A stretch of DNA of 30,161 nucleotides from CAYVBN01 sp964538565 (GCA_964538565.1 CAZIGW010000270.1:1-30161); one strand, 5' to 3'. Shown: positions 11,163 to 19,491, counted from the first letter of the stretch. Numbers and translations are program-made. Notes: generated by a model not told the origin, from the sequence alone.

Positions 11163-12529
11163 CCTCGACGTGTGCGCCGCCCGGCGTAGGGATTGGCCTT
11201 TTCGCGGAACGTCAGCCGGATCGGCGTGCCGGCGAGGTCGAATGTCTCGCGCAATCCGTTGACGAGGTAGCGGCGGTAAGCCTCCGGGATGGCGTCGGGG
11301 CGGGTGCAGAACAGAACGAACGTCGGCGGCCGGCTCTTGGGTTGCGTCACGTAGTTGAGCTTGAGCCTGCGGCCGGACACCGCCGGCGGCGGGTGCGCGG
11401 CGGTCGCCTCGCCGAGCCAGCGGTTGAGCGTGTTGGTGGAAACGCGCCGACCCCACACCGCATGAATGTCGACGACCGCCTGCATCAGGCGCTCGACGCC
11501 CGCGCCGGTCAATCCGGACAGCGCCACGATGGGAACGCCCTTGACCTGCGGCAGCCAGTGATCGGCCTCCGCGCGCAGCTTGGCGGCCGCCCCGGCCTCG
11601 CCCTCCTTCAGGTCCCACTTGTTCATGCCGATGACGAGCGCCCGGCCCTCGCGCTCGACGAGATCGGCGATGCGCAGGTCCTGCTCCTCGAACGGCCGCT
11701 CGACATCCATGAGCAGGATGACGACCTCGGCGAAGCGGATCGCCTCGATCGCGTCGGCGACGGAGAGCTTCTCGACCTTCTCCTCGATGCGCGCGCGCCG
11801 GCGCAGGCCGGCGGTGTCGTGGACACGGAAGCTGCGGCCATGCCAGAGAAGTTCGACCGCGATGGCGTCGCGCGTGATGCCGGCCTCCGGACCGGTGAGC
11901 AGGCGCTCCTCGCCGAGCAGCCGGTTGACGAGCGTGGACTTGCCGACGTTCGGCCGCCCGACCACCGCGACGCGGATCGGCCGCGCGGCCGCTGCCCCGG
12001 CTTCGGATTCCGCCTCGGCGGCGGGCCCGGTCCGCTCCGGCAAGGCGGCGCGCAAGGCCTCGTAGAGATCGCTCATGCCCTCGCCGTGCTCGGCCGAGAT
12101 CGCCACCGGTTCGCCAAGCCCGAGCGCGTAGGCCTCGAGCGTGCCGGCTTCGCCGGCGCGGCCTTCGCTCTTGTTGGCGATGAGCACCGTCGGCTTGCCC
12201 GACTTGCGCACCACGTTGGCGAAGGCGTGGTCGGTCGGCGTCAGGCCGCTGCGGGCGTCGATGAGGAAGAACACCGCGTCGGCGGCGGCGCTCGCCGCGT
12301 CGGTCTGCGCCCGCATGCGGCCGACGAGCGATTCCGGCGCGGCTTCCTCGAGCCCCGCCGTATCAACCACCGTGAAGGTGAGATCGCCGAGATGCGCTTC
12401 GCCGGTCCGGCGGTCGCGGGTGACGCCGGGCCGGTCGTCGACGAGAGCGAGCTTGCGCCCGACGAGACGGTTGAACAGCGTCGACTTGCCGACGTTGGGT
12501 CGGCCGACGATGGCGACGGTAAAGCTCAT
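11159..12529 (-). CDS. der: Ribosome biogenesis GTPase Der (EngA)
   Basis: Essential tandem-GTPase that acts in 50S ribosomal subunit assembly. The 456-aa protein has two G domains. The first has GRPNVGKS at 9-16, DTAGL near 56 and G4 NKSE. The second has GRPNVGKS at 191-198, DTAGL and NKWD. A KH-like C-terminal domain contains the family segment LNRWLGEA and PPTFVLFCTRPD. The Ala/Glu-rich linker between the G domains runs about residues 168-183. The ATG has GAGG a few bases upstream. Its TGA overlaps the start of the MFS gene, so the two are likely co-transcribed. Confidence 0.97.
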   Translation of the reverse strand: MSFTVAIVGRPNVGKSTLFNRLVGRKLALVDDRPGVTRDRRTGEAHLGDLTFTVVDTAGLEEAAPESLVGRMRAQTDAASAAADAVFFLIDARSGLTPTDHAFANVVRKSGKPTVLIANKSEGRAGEAGTLEAYALGLGEPVAISAEHGEGMSDLYEALRAALPERTGPAAEAESEAGAAAARPIRVAVVGRPNVGKSTLVNRLLGEERLLTGPEAGITRDAIAVELLWHGRSFRVHDTAGLRRRARIEEKVEKLSVADAIEAIRFAEVVILLMDVERPFEEQDLRIADLVEREGRALVIGMNKWDLKEGEAGAAAKLRAEADHWLPQVKGVPIVALSGLTGAGVERLMQAVVDIHAVWGRRVSTNTLNRWLGEATAAHPPPAVSGRRLKLNYVTQPKSRPPTFVLFCTRPDAIPEAYRRYLVNGLRETFDLAGTPIRLTFREKANPYAGRRTRRG

Positions 12530-12578
12530 GCGGCCTCGCCGGACGTCTCCGCGGCATCAATCGCCGCCCGCCGGCGCC

Positions 12579-13076
12579 TCAGCGCGCGGGCGTCGGATCG
12601 GGCCAGGCGATCTGTGGCTGGGCCGGTTGCGGGACAGAGGGCCACGGCGCCTGCGCGGCCTGGCTCGGCGGCGGAGCTTCGGGCTGCATCTGCGGCTGCA
12701 TTGGCGGCTCCGGCGGAGGCGCCGGCTTGCGCACGGCGACCTTTTTCGGCTTCGGCTTGGGCTTGGGCTTCTCCGCCTGCTTGGTCGGCGCCGCGTCGGC
12801 GGACGTCTGCGTCGCCCCTTGGGCGTCCGTCGATCCGGTCGTGGCGGCCTGCGACTCCTGCTCTTGATAGCCCTTCATCAACTCCGGCGGGACGCCTTGC
12901 GTCACGCCCGGCACGCCGTCCGGAAACACCGGCTTGCGATCCCCGGGCAGCTTCTTCTTCTTGTTGAGGAAGTCGAAGTCGGTGAGCTTGTCCATGTCGA
13001 AGCCGTCGGCGCAGCCGGCAAGCAGCACGCCGAATGAGAGCAGGACGGCCATCGATGTCATGCGGGCCAATCGCAT
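12579..13076 (-). CDS. Small Pro/Lys-rich lipoprotein of unknown function
   Basis: A 165-aa protein with a lipoprotein signal peptide: MRLARM, a hydrophobic core and the lipobox LLAGC, predicting lipidation at Cys22. A short acidic/aromatic segment (GFDMDKLTDFDF) and a KKKK cluster follow. From about residue 85 it becomes low-complexity: alternating Lys-Pro (KPKPKPKPKK, about 103-112) and then a Pro/Gln-rich tail. Such Pro-Lys rods resemble the periplasm-spanning stretch of TonB, but there is no TonB C-terminal domain. It lies between the yfgM-like gene and der; in several proteobacteria that slot is held by the outer-membrane assembly lipoprotein BamB, which this is not. Function unknown. 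Confidence 0.75.
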   Translation of the reverse strand: MRLARMTSMAVLLSFGVLLAGCADGFDMDKLTDFDFLNKKKKLPGDRKPVFPDGVPGVTQGVPPELMKGYQEQESQAATTGSTDAQGATQTSADAAPTKQAEKPKPKPKPKKVAVRKPAPPPEPPMQPQMQPEAPPPSQAAQAPWPSVPQPAQPQIAWPDPTPAR

Positions 13077-13089
13077 CGGCTGTCTCCCC

Positions 13090-13743
13090 TCAGCTTTGAC
13101 CCTTGGCGGCCACCAGCGCCATCAGCACCTGGATCTGCGATCGGATGCTGGCGGGTGTTTCCGCGTCGGTCATGATGATGTCGAACCAGTGGCGTGCCGC
13201 CGTGAGGTCGCCGGCATGCCACGCGGACAGCGCGAGCAACTGGCGCGCGGTGTGACGGAACGGCCGGCCGGCGGCGGTCAGCGGCTCGAGCCGCTTCGTC
13301 ATATCGGCGTACGACGAGCTGTCGACCAGAAGGAACCCCGAGCGCACGGCGGCGAGATCGCGCAACGGCTGGGCGAGCGAGGAATCGGAGGCGAGCGCGT
13401 CATAGGCCTCGACCGCGCCCTTGTGATCCTGCTGCGCGCGTACCGCGGCCGCGCGGAAGCGCGCGAGCGTCCGGTAGCCGGAGGTGCCCTCGGCGGCGAT
13501 GCTGGCGAAGGCGGCTTCCGCCTCGCTGGACTTGCCCTCGTTCGCGAGCTGCATGGCCGCTTCGAATCGCGCGCCGAACTCGGCCGCCTTGCGGCCTTGC
13601 CACCATTCATAGCCGCGCCAACCCGCGACCCCGAGGACGATGAGGACGAGCAGCGCGACGATGTAGTGCCCGTAGGAGTCCCACAGCCGCTTGAGCTGCT
13701 CTCGCCTGACCTCTTCGTCGACTTCGCGGAAGATATCCGACAC
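13090..13743 (-). CDS. YfgM-like membrane-anchored TPR protein
   Basis: A 217-aa protein beginning MSDIFREVDEEVRREQLKRL, the conserved opening of this family. One transmembrane helix (about 29-46, YIVALLVLIVLGVAGWRGY) follows. The rest is a periplasmic alpha-helical repeat domain with TPR-like hairpins (EAEAAFASIAAEG, ALSAWHAGDLTAARHWFD). In E. coli YfgM is an ancillary SecYEG partner that links the translocon to periplasmic chaperones; a similar role here is inference. The start is GTG 13743, supported by GGAG 6 nt upstream. A longer frame to 13893 adds only unconserved residues. The lipoprotein and der lie directly downstream. Confidence 0.85.
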   Translation of the reverse strand: MSDIFREVDEEVRREQLKRLWDSYGHYIVALLVLIVLGVAGWRGYEWWQGRKAAEFGARFEAAMQLANEGKSSEAEAAFASIAAEGTSGYRTLARFRAAAVRAQQDHKGAVEAYDALASDSSLAQPLRDLAAVRSGFLLVDSSSYADMTKRLEPLTAAGRPFRHTARQLLALSAWHAGDLTAARHWFDIIMTDAETPASIRSQIQVLMALVAAKGQS

Positions 13744-13856
13744 GAAATTCTCCAGGCCCGACCCGACCTTGGGTGGCGTTCTTGGGGTGGATTGGACTGC
13801 GGCGTGGTCCGCCCCGACGCCCCGACGCCCGGACCGCCCTCGCGGCGTTAAGATAG

Positions 13857-13897
13857 ACATGTGGCGGGGGCAAGGCAAAGGGCCCCGCTCCACATGT
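13857..13897 (-). terminator. Candidate hairpin terminator after panB
   Basis: ACATGTGG (13857-13864) pairs with CCACATGT (13890-13897), and CGGGG (13865-13869) pairs with CCCCG (13883-13887) after a 2-nt bulge. It lies 14 nt beyond the panB stop in the 168-bp panB-yfgM gap. The run of T residues is weak, so either termination or a structured leader for the yfgM transcript is possible. Confidence 0.4.
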
Positions 13898-13911
13898 TTA
13901 AAGGATTGAGC

Positions 13912-14739
13912 CTACGGTGTTTTCGTCTTGGCGGCGTAGACATGTTCGGCACCCGGAAAGGCCCGGGCGCGGACCTCCTGGGCGTAGGATTCCACCGCCG
14001 CCTCGATCGAGGGGCCGAGACTGCCGTAGCGCTTGACGAACTTCGGGACCCGCGGGGAGAGCCCCAGCATGTCCTCGAGCACGAGGATCTGGCCGTCGCA
14101 GGCCGGGCTCGCCCCAATTCCGATGGTCGGAATGCCGACTTCGGCCGTGATGCGCGCCGCCAGCGGCTCCGAGATCGCCTCCAGCACCACCGAGAATGCG
14201 CCGGCCGCCGCCACCGCGCGCGCGTCCTCCTCGATCGGCGCCCAGTCGGCGGGATCGCGTCCCTGGGCGCGGAAACCGCCCAGCGCGTTGATCGATTGCG
14301 GCGTCAGTCCGACGTGCGCCATCACCGGCACGCCGCGCTCGACCAGAAACGCGATCGTCTCCGCCATGCGGCGCCCGCCCTCGAGCTTGATCGCGCCGCA
14401 GCCGGTCTCCTTCATGACCCGCGCGGCCGACAGGAACGCCTGCTCCTTGGACGCCTCGTAGCTGCCGAACGGCATGTCGACGACGACGAGCGCGCGGCGG
14501 CTGCCGCGCATCACGGCAAGGCCCTGCAGGATCATCATGTCGAGGGTCACCGGGATCGTCGTCTCGAGCCCGTGCATCACCATGCCGAGCGAATCTCCCA
14601 CCAGGATGACGTCGCAGTGCCGGTCGAGAATGCGCGCCGTGTGCGCATGATACGAGGTGAGCGCGACGATCGGCTCGCCGCCCTTGCGCGCACGGATGTC
14701 GGGCGCGGACAAACGCTTCGTTTCGGCTTGGATCGACAT
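13912..14739 (-). CDS. panB: 3-methyl-2-oxobutanoate hydroxymethyltransferase
   Basis: First step of pantothenate synthesis: transfers a hydroxymethyl group from methylene-tetrahydrofolate to 2-oxoisovalerate, giving ketopantoate, in the cytoplasm. The 275-aa TIM-barrel enzyme shows the family signatures VALTSYHAHTARILD, VGDSLGMVMHG (metal-binding Asp), VVDMPFGSYEAS, AIKLEGG, VMAHVGLTPQS and IGIGASPACDGQILV. The start is ATG 14739; a GTG nine bases upstream is possible. The gene begins 5 nt after the nnrU stop, so the two are probably co-transcribed. No panC is present in this window. Confidence 0.95.
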   Translation of the reverse strand: MSIQAETKRLSAPDIRARKGGEPIVALTSYHAHTARILDRHCDVILVGDSLGMVMHGLETTIPVTLDMMILQGLAVMRGSRRALVVVDMPFGSYEASKEQAFLSAARVMKETGCGAIKLEGGRRMAETIAFLVERGVPVMAHVGLTPQSINALGGFRAQGRDPADWAPIEEDARAVAAAGAFSVVLEAISEPLAARITAEVGIPTIGIGASPACDGQILVLEDMLGLSPRVPKFVKRYGSLGPSIEAAVESYAQEVRARAFPGAEHVYAAKTKTP

Positions 14740-14744
14740 TGCAT

Positions 14745-15344
14745 TCACGTCCCGTAGGCCGGCGTGCCCATCACCGGGATGCCGATGACGAGCGGATGGA
14801 AGAGGAAGGCGAGAACGAGATAGAGAATCGTTCCCGCCACGATGGCAAGGATGTCGTTGCGCCGTCCGCCGATCGGAACGGACGGGCCGCCGGGGTCGGT
14901 GCGATATTTGAGCGAGATGCGGTCGTAGACCGCCCACGCGAGAATCGAGCCGAACAGCACGATGCCGACGAGGTCGCCGTTGGCGATGAGGTGGCCGAAC
15001 GCCCAGAGTTTCACGCCGACCAGCATCGGGTGCTTGAGGGTGCGCTTGATGTCGCCCTGGAGGTAGGCGGCGATGACGCAGATGCTGGCGAGCCACATCA
15101 GCCCGACGGTGACGTGGCGCGTCCAGGACGGCGGATGCCAGACCTCGATCCAGCCGGTCGCCCGATAGTCGGAAAAGCCCCAGACGACGAGCGCCAGCCC
15201 GATCAGCGACACGAGCGAGAACAGGCCCTTGTAGGTCATCTCGCCGAGCCGCGCGACGAGCTCCGCGCGCGACTTGCGGCGGGTGACGAACACGTGCGCA
15301 CCGAGCATGACGACGAGCCCGACGATGAGGATGGCGAGACCCAT
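14745..15344 (-). CDS. NnrU family membrane protein
   Basis: A 199-aa polytopic membrane protein with about six hydrophobic segments, matching the NnrU family (named from denitrification gene clusters and related to isoprenylcysteine-methyltransferase-like membrane proteins). Conserved stretches include TYKGLFSLVSLIGLALVVWGF, cut here at family-typical borders, and HPMLVGVKLWAFGHLIANGD. The catalytic function is not established. The ATG at 15344 gives a first membrane helix directly at the N-terminus (GLAILIVGLVVMLGAHV); longer frames add only Arg-rich unconserved residues. It precedes panB and diverges from the FAD oxidoreductase gene across 155 bp. Confidence 0.85.
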   Translation of the reverse strand: MGLAILIVGLVVMLGAHVFVTRRKSRAELVARLGEMTYKGLFSLVSLIGLALVVWGFSDYRATGWIEVWHPPSWTRHVTVGLMWLASICVIAAYLQGDIKRTLKHPMLVGVKLWAFGHLIANGDLVGIVLFGSILAWAVYDRISLKYRTDPGGPSVPIGGRRNDILAIVAGTILYLVLAFLFHPLVIGIPVMGTPAYGT

Positions 15345-15499
15345 GGTGTCCCCCGGTTGTGCCCGGCGAAGGGCGCCCGAGTAGAGGCGATGATGCGGCG
15401 GGAGGCAAGATCTGCGAACGCGCGCCGTCAGTTGTGCGCGTAGCGAACAACGCCGCGCGGGTAGGCGCGCCGGCCGGCCGGCTGGTAGGATCGGCCGGC

Positions 15500-16897
15500 A
15501 TGGCGACATTCATTTCCGAACCCGGGCGCGACACCCCGCTTCGCGGCGAATACGAGATCGTCGTCCTCGGCGGCGGGCCGGCCGGTCTCGCGGCCGCCGC
15601 GGCGGCAGCCGGTCTCGGCCGGCGCACGCTGCTCGTCGAGCGCTACGGCTTCCTCGGCGGAATGGGGACGGCGGCCGGCGTCACCAACTTCTGCGGACTT
15701 TTCGCCAACGTGTTCGGCGAGATCCGGCGGGTGGTGCACGGCGTCGCCGACGAGATCACGCAGCGGATCGACCGCCTCGGCGGCCTCAACGCGCCGCACG
15801 TCGTGCTCGGCAGGACCAAGGCCCAAGCCTACGACACCGCCGCCTACAAGTGCGCGGCCGACGAGATGATGCTCGCGCGCGGCGTCGACCTTCTCTTTCA
15901 CGCGCTCGCCGTCGGCGTCCGCGCCGAAGCCGGCCGGATCGACGCGCTCCTCCTCGAGACGAAGTCCGGCCGCTGCGCGGTGCGGGCCGAGATCTTCGTC
16001 GACGGCTCTGGCGACGGCGACCTCGCCGCCTTCGCGGGCGCGCCGTTCGAGATGGGCGACGGGCACGGCAACACGCTCTACCCGACCACGATGTTCCGTC
16101 TCAACGGCGTCGACGCAGCCGCGGCGGCCGAGGCGTGGCGCACCATCCCGCAGCTCATGGAGGAGGCGGAACGGCGCGGCATCGCGCGGTTTCCCCGCAA
16201 GGGCGCGATCGTGCGCCCGCAGCGTCATTCGGGCGAGTGGCGCGTCAACGTCACCCAGATCACGAGGCCGGACGGACGCGCCGTCAGCGGCATCGACGCC
16301 GACGATCTCACCTTCGGCGAGATCGAGGGACGGCGGCAGGCGCTCGCCTTCTTCGACTTCCTGCGCCGCGAGGCGCCGGGCTTCGCCCATTCCTACGTCG
16401 TCGACATTCCGCCGCAGATCGGCGTGCGCGAGACGCGCCGCATCACCGGCCACTATCAGCTCACCGGCGAGGACGTGATCTCCTGCGCGAGTTTCCCGGA
16501 CACGATCGGCGTCAACGGCTGGCCGATCGAGAGGCACGTCGCCGGCGACGTCGAATGGATCTGGCCGGAGATTCCCGCCTCGCGCGGCTTCAACCACCTT
16601 CCCTACCGCATGCTGCTGCCGAAGGGCGTGCGCAATCTCTTGGTCGCCGGCCGCTGCGCCTCGATGACCCATGAGGGCCAGTCGGCCGCCCGCGTCAGCG
16701 GCGCCTGTTTCGTCATGGGTGAAGCGGCCGGGACCGCGGCGCATCTGGCGCTCGCCAGCGGCCGGACGCTCGATGACGTGGACGTCCAGGAGTTGCAGCG
16801 GGTTCTGGAAAAGAACGGCGCGTATCTCGGACGGGAGACGCTCGACACAAGCCCCGGGACGCCGCACATCGGGAAATCGCTCGTTGGAGGATCGTGA
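15500..16897 (+). CDS. FAD-dependent oxidoreductase
   Basis: A 465-aa flavoprotein of the FAD_oxidored type. The dinucleotide-binding motif VLGGGPAGLAAAAAA is at 22-36, followed by the second FAD contact LLVERYGFLGGMGT. VDGSGDGDLAAFAGAPFE and the C-terminal NLLVAGRCASMTHEGQSAARVSGACFVMGEAAG close the FAD site. The substrate is unknown. The ATG at 15500 has AGGA at 15487-15490, in the loop of a possible hairpin formed by GCCGGCCG (15473-15480) and CGGCCGGC (15492-15499), the right arm of which ends at the start codon. The TGA shares one base with the ATG of the TctC-type gene, so the two are co-expressed, perhaps handling the same organic acid. Confidence 0.88.
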   Translation: MATFISEPGRDTPLRGEYEIVVLGGGPAGLAAAAAAAGLGRRTLLVERYGFLGGMGTAAGVTNFCGLFANVFGEIRRVVHGVADEITQRIDRLGGLNAPHVVLGRTKAQAYDTAAYKCAADEMMLARGVDLLFHALAVGVRAEAGRIDALLLETKSGRCAVRAEIFVDGSGDGDLAAFAGAPFEMGDGHGNTLYPTTMFRLNGVDAAAAAEAWRTIPQLMEEAERRGIARFPRKGAIVRPQRHSGEWRVNVTQITRPDGRAVSGIDADDLTFGEIEGRRQALAFFDFLRREAPGFAHSYVVDIPPQIGVRETRRITGHYQLTGEDVISCASFPDTIGVNGWPIERHVAGDVEWIWPEIPASRGFNHLPYRMLLPKGVRNLLVAGRCASMTHEGQSAARVSGACFVMGEAAGTAAHLALASGRTLDDVDVQELQRVLEKNGAYLGRETLDTSPGTPHIGKSLVGGS

Positions 16898-17856
16898 TGA
16901 AGAAGTTTCTGTTCGGCCTGCTCGCGCTGCTCGCAGCCGCCCTTCCGGCCGGCGCCGCCGAATGGCCGGCGCGCAGCGTGCGGATCATCGTGCCGTTCGG
17001 TCCGGGCTCGACGCCCGATGTCGTCGCGCGTCTCGTCGCCGAGCAACTGCAGCAGAAGCTCGGCCAGCCGTTCGTGGTCGAGAACAAGCCCGGCGCGAGC
17101 GGCAACATCGGCACCGACGCGGTCGCCAAGGCGCCGCCCGACGGCTACACGATCGGGGTGAGCATCGGCGGGCCGCTCGCCATCAACACGCTGCTGTTCT
17201 CCAAGCTGCCCTACGATCCGGTCAAGGAGATCCAGCCGATCACACAGCTCGTCACGCAGCCGAGCGCGCTCGTCGTCAACGCCAGCCTCGGCGTCGACAG
17301 CGTCGCGGCGCTCGTCGAGAAGCTCAAGCGCGAGCCGGGCAAGTACAATTTCGGCTCCATCGGCAACGGCTCGCTCTCGCATCTCGCCATGGAGGCGATC
17401 GCGATCAAGAGCGGCACGCAGCTCGTGCACATTCCCTACGGCAGCTCGCCGCAGGCGATGACCGCCGTGATGCGCGGCGACGTGCAGATGGCGTGCCTGC
17501 CGGCCATCGCGGTGACGCCGCACGTCGCCTCCGGCCAAGTGAAGATTCTCGCGGTCTCGACGGCAAGACGGTCGGCACTGCTGCCCGCCGTTCCGACGCT
17601 CACGGAGTCGGGCATCGACGTCGACGCCGACGCCTGGATGGGACTCATCGCCCCCGCGGGCACGCCGCAGCCGATCGTCGAGACGCTGCATCGGGCGGTG
17701 GTCGAGGCGATCAACGCGCCGGAGGTCCGCGCCAAGCTGGCGTCGCAGATCATGGAGCCGATCGGCAACTCGCCGGCCGAGTTCAAGGCGCGCATCGCCG
17801 CCGAGATCGACCGCTGGCGGCCGGTGATCAAGGCCGCGAACATCAGGATCAATTGA
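16897..17856 (+). CDS. Tripartite tricarboxylate transporter substrate-binding protein (TctC/Bug family)
   Basis: Periplasmic solute-binding protein of 319 aa. A cleavable signal peptide (MKKFLFGLLALLAAALPAGA) is followed by the family opening EWPARSVRIIVPFGPGSTPDVVAR and the ligand-loop segments NKPGASGNIGTDAVAKAPPDGYT and PYGSSPQAMTAVMRGDV (each given in part). The ligand is probably a carboxylate, but Bug proteins vary widely. The ATG at 16897 is preferred to the GTG at 16894 because GGAGG (16886-16890) lies 6 nt before it. No TctA/TctB membrane subunits are nearby, so it is an orphan binding protein, common in Rhizobiales and Burkholderiales. Confidence 0.92.
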   Translation: MKKFLFGLLALLAAALPAGAAEWPARSVRIIVPFGPGSTPDVVARLVAEQLQQKLGQPFVVENKPGASGNIGTDAVAKAPPDGYTIGVSIGGPLAINTLLFSKLPYDPVKEIQPITQLVTQPSALVVNASLGVDSVAALVEKLKREPGKYNFGSIGNGSLSHLAMEAIAIKSGTQLVHIPYGSSPQAMTAVMRGDVQMACLPAIAVTPHVASGQVKILAVSTARRSALLPAVPTLTESGIDVDADAWMGLIAPAGTPQPIVETLHRAVVEAINAPEVRAKLASQIMEPIGNSPAEFKARIAAEIDRWRPVIKAANIRIN

Positions 17857-17864
17857 ACGGCGAA

Positions 17865-17885
17865 GCGGCGGCATTGAGCCGCCGC
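17865..17885. terminator. Hairpin terminator candidate after the TctC-type gene
   Basis: A perfect 8-bp stem, GCGGCGGC (17865-17872) with GCCGCCGC (17878-17885), and a 5-nt loop, begins 9 nt after the stop. It lies in the 101-bp gap between convergent genes. There is no T-tract. Confidence 0.5.
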
Positions 17886-17957
17886 ACCATCGCGACATGA
17901 GCGCGACGGCTTCCCTCTCGCCCGTGATCAGTTCCCGGCGTTCGCCCCGGGCGTCAT

Positions 17958-18647
17958 TCAAAAATGATAGTTGATGCCGCCCTTGAGCTCGTGCGCCTTG
18001 AGATCGATCGAGGCCGGCATGCCGCCGAGCGTCACGTTCTGCGTGCCGAAACCGAGGTAGTCGTACTCGACCTTGGCCGACCAGTTGTTGGCGAAGCCGT
18101 ATTCCACGCCGGCGCCCGCCGTCCACCCGGTGCGGGTGGCGGCGCCGCTGACGACCGCGCCGAACGGATCGGTGAGCGTATCCTTGTCGTGCGCGAAGGC
18201 CGCGCCGCCCTTGCCGTAGAACAGCACGCGATCGACGGCGTAGCCGAGACGGCCGGTGACGGTCGAGGTCCAGTCGAGCCGCGTCTTGAGCTTGTTGCCG
18301 AACGCATCGGTCTTGGTGCCATCCGCGTTGGTCCAGCTGAAGTCGCCTTCGACGCCGGCCACGAGCGGGCCCATCTGGTAGTTGTATCCGACCTGGCCGC
18401 CGGCGAGGAAGCCACTGCCGGAGGTCTTGTCGTGCACGCCGCCGAACGGATCGACCCAGTTCGCGCGCGCCCAGTCACCGCCGATCTGGCCGCCGAAATA
18501 CAGACCGGTCCAGCTGAACGGCGGCACCACGTAAGCCGGCGCGGGCGGCGGTGGCGGAGGCGGCCGGCGGCGCCCGAGATCGGCCGCCTGGACGGACAAA
18601 GCGGTGGCGCAGAGCACAACGCCACTGAGCAATGCGGTGACTTTCAT
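17958..18647 (-). CDS. Outer-membrane beta-barrel protein, Omp25/31 (porin-like) family
   Basis: A 229-aa precursor with a signal peptide (MKVTALLSGVVLCATALSVQA), a proline-rich linker (RRRPPPPPPPAPAYVVPP) and an eight-stranded-barrel-type domain opening FSWTGLYFGGQIGGDWA. Strand signatures are GGQVGYNYQMGPLVAGVEGDF, GRLGYAVDRVLFYGKGG and AGAGVEYGFANNWSAKVEYDYL (shown in part). It ends in YHF, the C-terminal aromatic residue used by the BAM complex. Rhizobiales typically carry many paralogues; the function is structural or adhesive and not assignable. The start is set by GGAGG 5 nt before ATG 18647. It is convergent with the TctC-type gene. Confidence 0.9.
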   Translation of the reverse strand: MKVTALLSGVVLCATALSVQAADLGRRRPPPPPPPAPAYVVPPFSWTGLYFGGQIGGDWARANWVDPFGGVHDKTSGSGFLAGGQVGYNYQMGPLVAGVEGDFSWTNADGTKTDAFGNKLKTRLDWTSTVTGRLGYAVDRVLFYGKGGAAFAHDKDTLTDPFGAVVSGAATRTGWTAGAGVEYGFANNWSAKVEYDYLGFGTQNVTLGGMPASIDLKAHELKGGINYHF

Positions 18648-19037
18648 GTCGACCTCCCGATTGTCCGCGAACGCGCTCGCGCACCTCTGTGCAGCACAAA
18701 CGTCCGCCGTCCACGACGCGCCGCGGCGCGTCCTTGCATATTGGTCAAACACCGGCGGGGCGGCCGCACTGGGGCAAAAGCGGGGAATGGTCGTGGTCTT
18801 AAGTCGGCACAACAAGGCTCGTGGAACCGTGTGCGCTGGGCGGTGTTGGACAAGGCGTCATGCGAAGAGAATCGAAAAGTTCCGCCGGACGGACGCAATC
18901 ATTGCGGCGTTCGCGTGTCAGATCCGCCCCAGGGGCGCCGCATGCGTGACAAACATCGGCCGGCCGATTCCAGGGCGGGATACGGTCCGCGGCATCCGCG
19001 CCGGGCAACAGGAAACCGCGCCGGCGTGCCGTTCCGT
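18648..19037. other. 390-bp intergenic region upstream of the Omp gene
   Basis: No gene is supported. It separates the Omp gene from the ArsC-like gene upstream on the same strand. It contains a perfect 18-bp GC palindrome, GACGCGCCGCGGCGCGTC (18715-18732), centred about 75 bp before the Omp start, a position suitable for an operator or a leader hairpin. A TTGACC hexamer (18750-18745, - strand) lacks a convincing -10. Confidence 0.4.
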
Positions 19038-19403
19038 TCAGCGGCTGGTCGCAATGCCCTTGAATGCGTTCGCGTAGACCGCCGGCTCGAACCCGACGAG
19101 CAAGCGCCCGTCGATGTCGAGCACCGGCCGCTTGATCATCGCCGGCTGCGCCAACATCAGGGCGATCGCCTTGTCGCCGTCGAGGGACTGCTTTTCCCGG
19201 TCGGGCAGCTTACGAAACGTGGTGCCGGCGCGATTGAGCAGCGTCTCCCAGCCGAGCTCCTTGCACCATCCTGAGAGGCGTGTGCGCTCCAACCCGGCCG
19301 ACTTGTAGTCGTGAAAATCATACGCGATTCCGTGGCGATCGAGCCAGGCGCGCGCCCTTTTCATCGTGTCGCAATTCTTGATTCCGTAGATCGTGACCGC
19401 CAC
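19038..19403 (-). CDS. ArsC/Spx-family protein (YffB-like)
   Basis: A 121-aa thioredoxin-fold protein. The N-terminal motif MAVTIYGIKNCDTMKRARAW has the single conserved Cys11, and IKRPVLDIDGRLLVGF is the family's Arg-containing substrate-site segment. GIKNCDTM places it in the YffB branch rather than in classical plasmid arsenate reductases. YffB-type proteins are GSH-dependent thiol reductase candidates, and no arsenic genes (arsR, arsB, acr3) are nearby, so a role in arsenate reduction should not be assumed. It lies 88 bp downstream of the VOC gene on the same strand, with a hairpin between. Confidence 0.88.
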   Translation of the reverse strand: MAVTIYGIKNCDTMKRARAWLDRHGIAYDFHDYKSAGLERTRLSGWCKELGWETLLNRAGTTFRKLPDREKQSLDGDKAIALMLAQPAMIKRPVLDIDGRLLVGFEPAVYANAFKGIATSR

Positions 19404-19440
19404 GGTCGTCTCCCGTCAACGGCCCGCGCGAATCCGACGC

Positions 19441-19463
19441 GGGGCGATGCGCAACATCGCCCC
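19441..19463 (-). terminator. Hairpin terminator candidate between the VOC and ArsC-like genes
   Basis: A perfect 9-bp stem, GGGGCGATG (19441-19449) with CATCGCCCC (19455-19463), has a 5-nt loop and lies 28 nt beyond the stop of the upstream VOC gene. It lacks a T-run. Confidence 0.45.
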
Positions 19464-19491
19464 GCTGCGGCTCCCGATCAACGGTCCTCGA

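Noticed and set aside
18648..19037. Possible small RNA or riboswitch in the 390-bp gap
   Set aside because: Apart from one palindrome I found no conserved riboswitch core, terminator or promoter pair that would define an RNA gene.
19038..19403. Arsenic resistance function for the ArsC-like gene
   Set aside because: The GIKNCDTM motif is of the YffB branch and no arsR, arsB or acr3 gene lies nearby.
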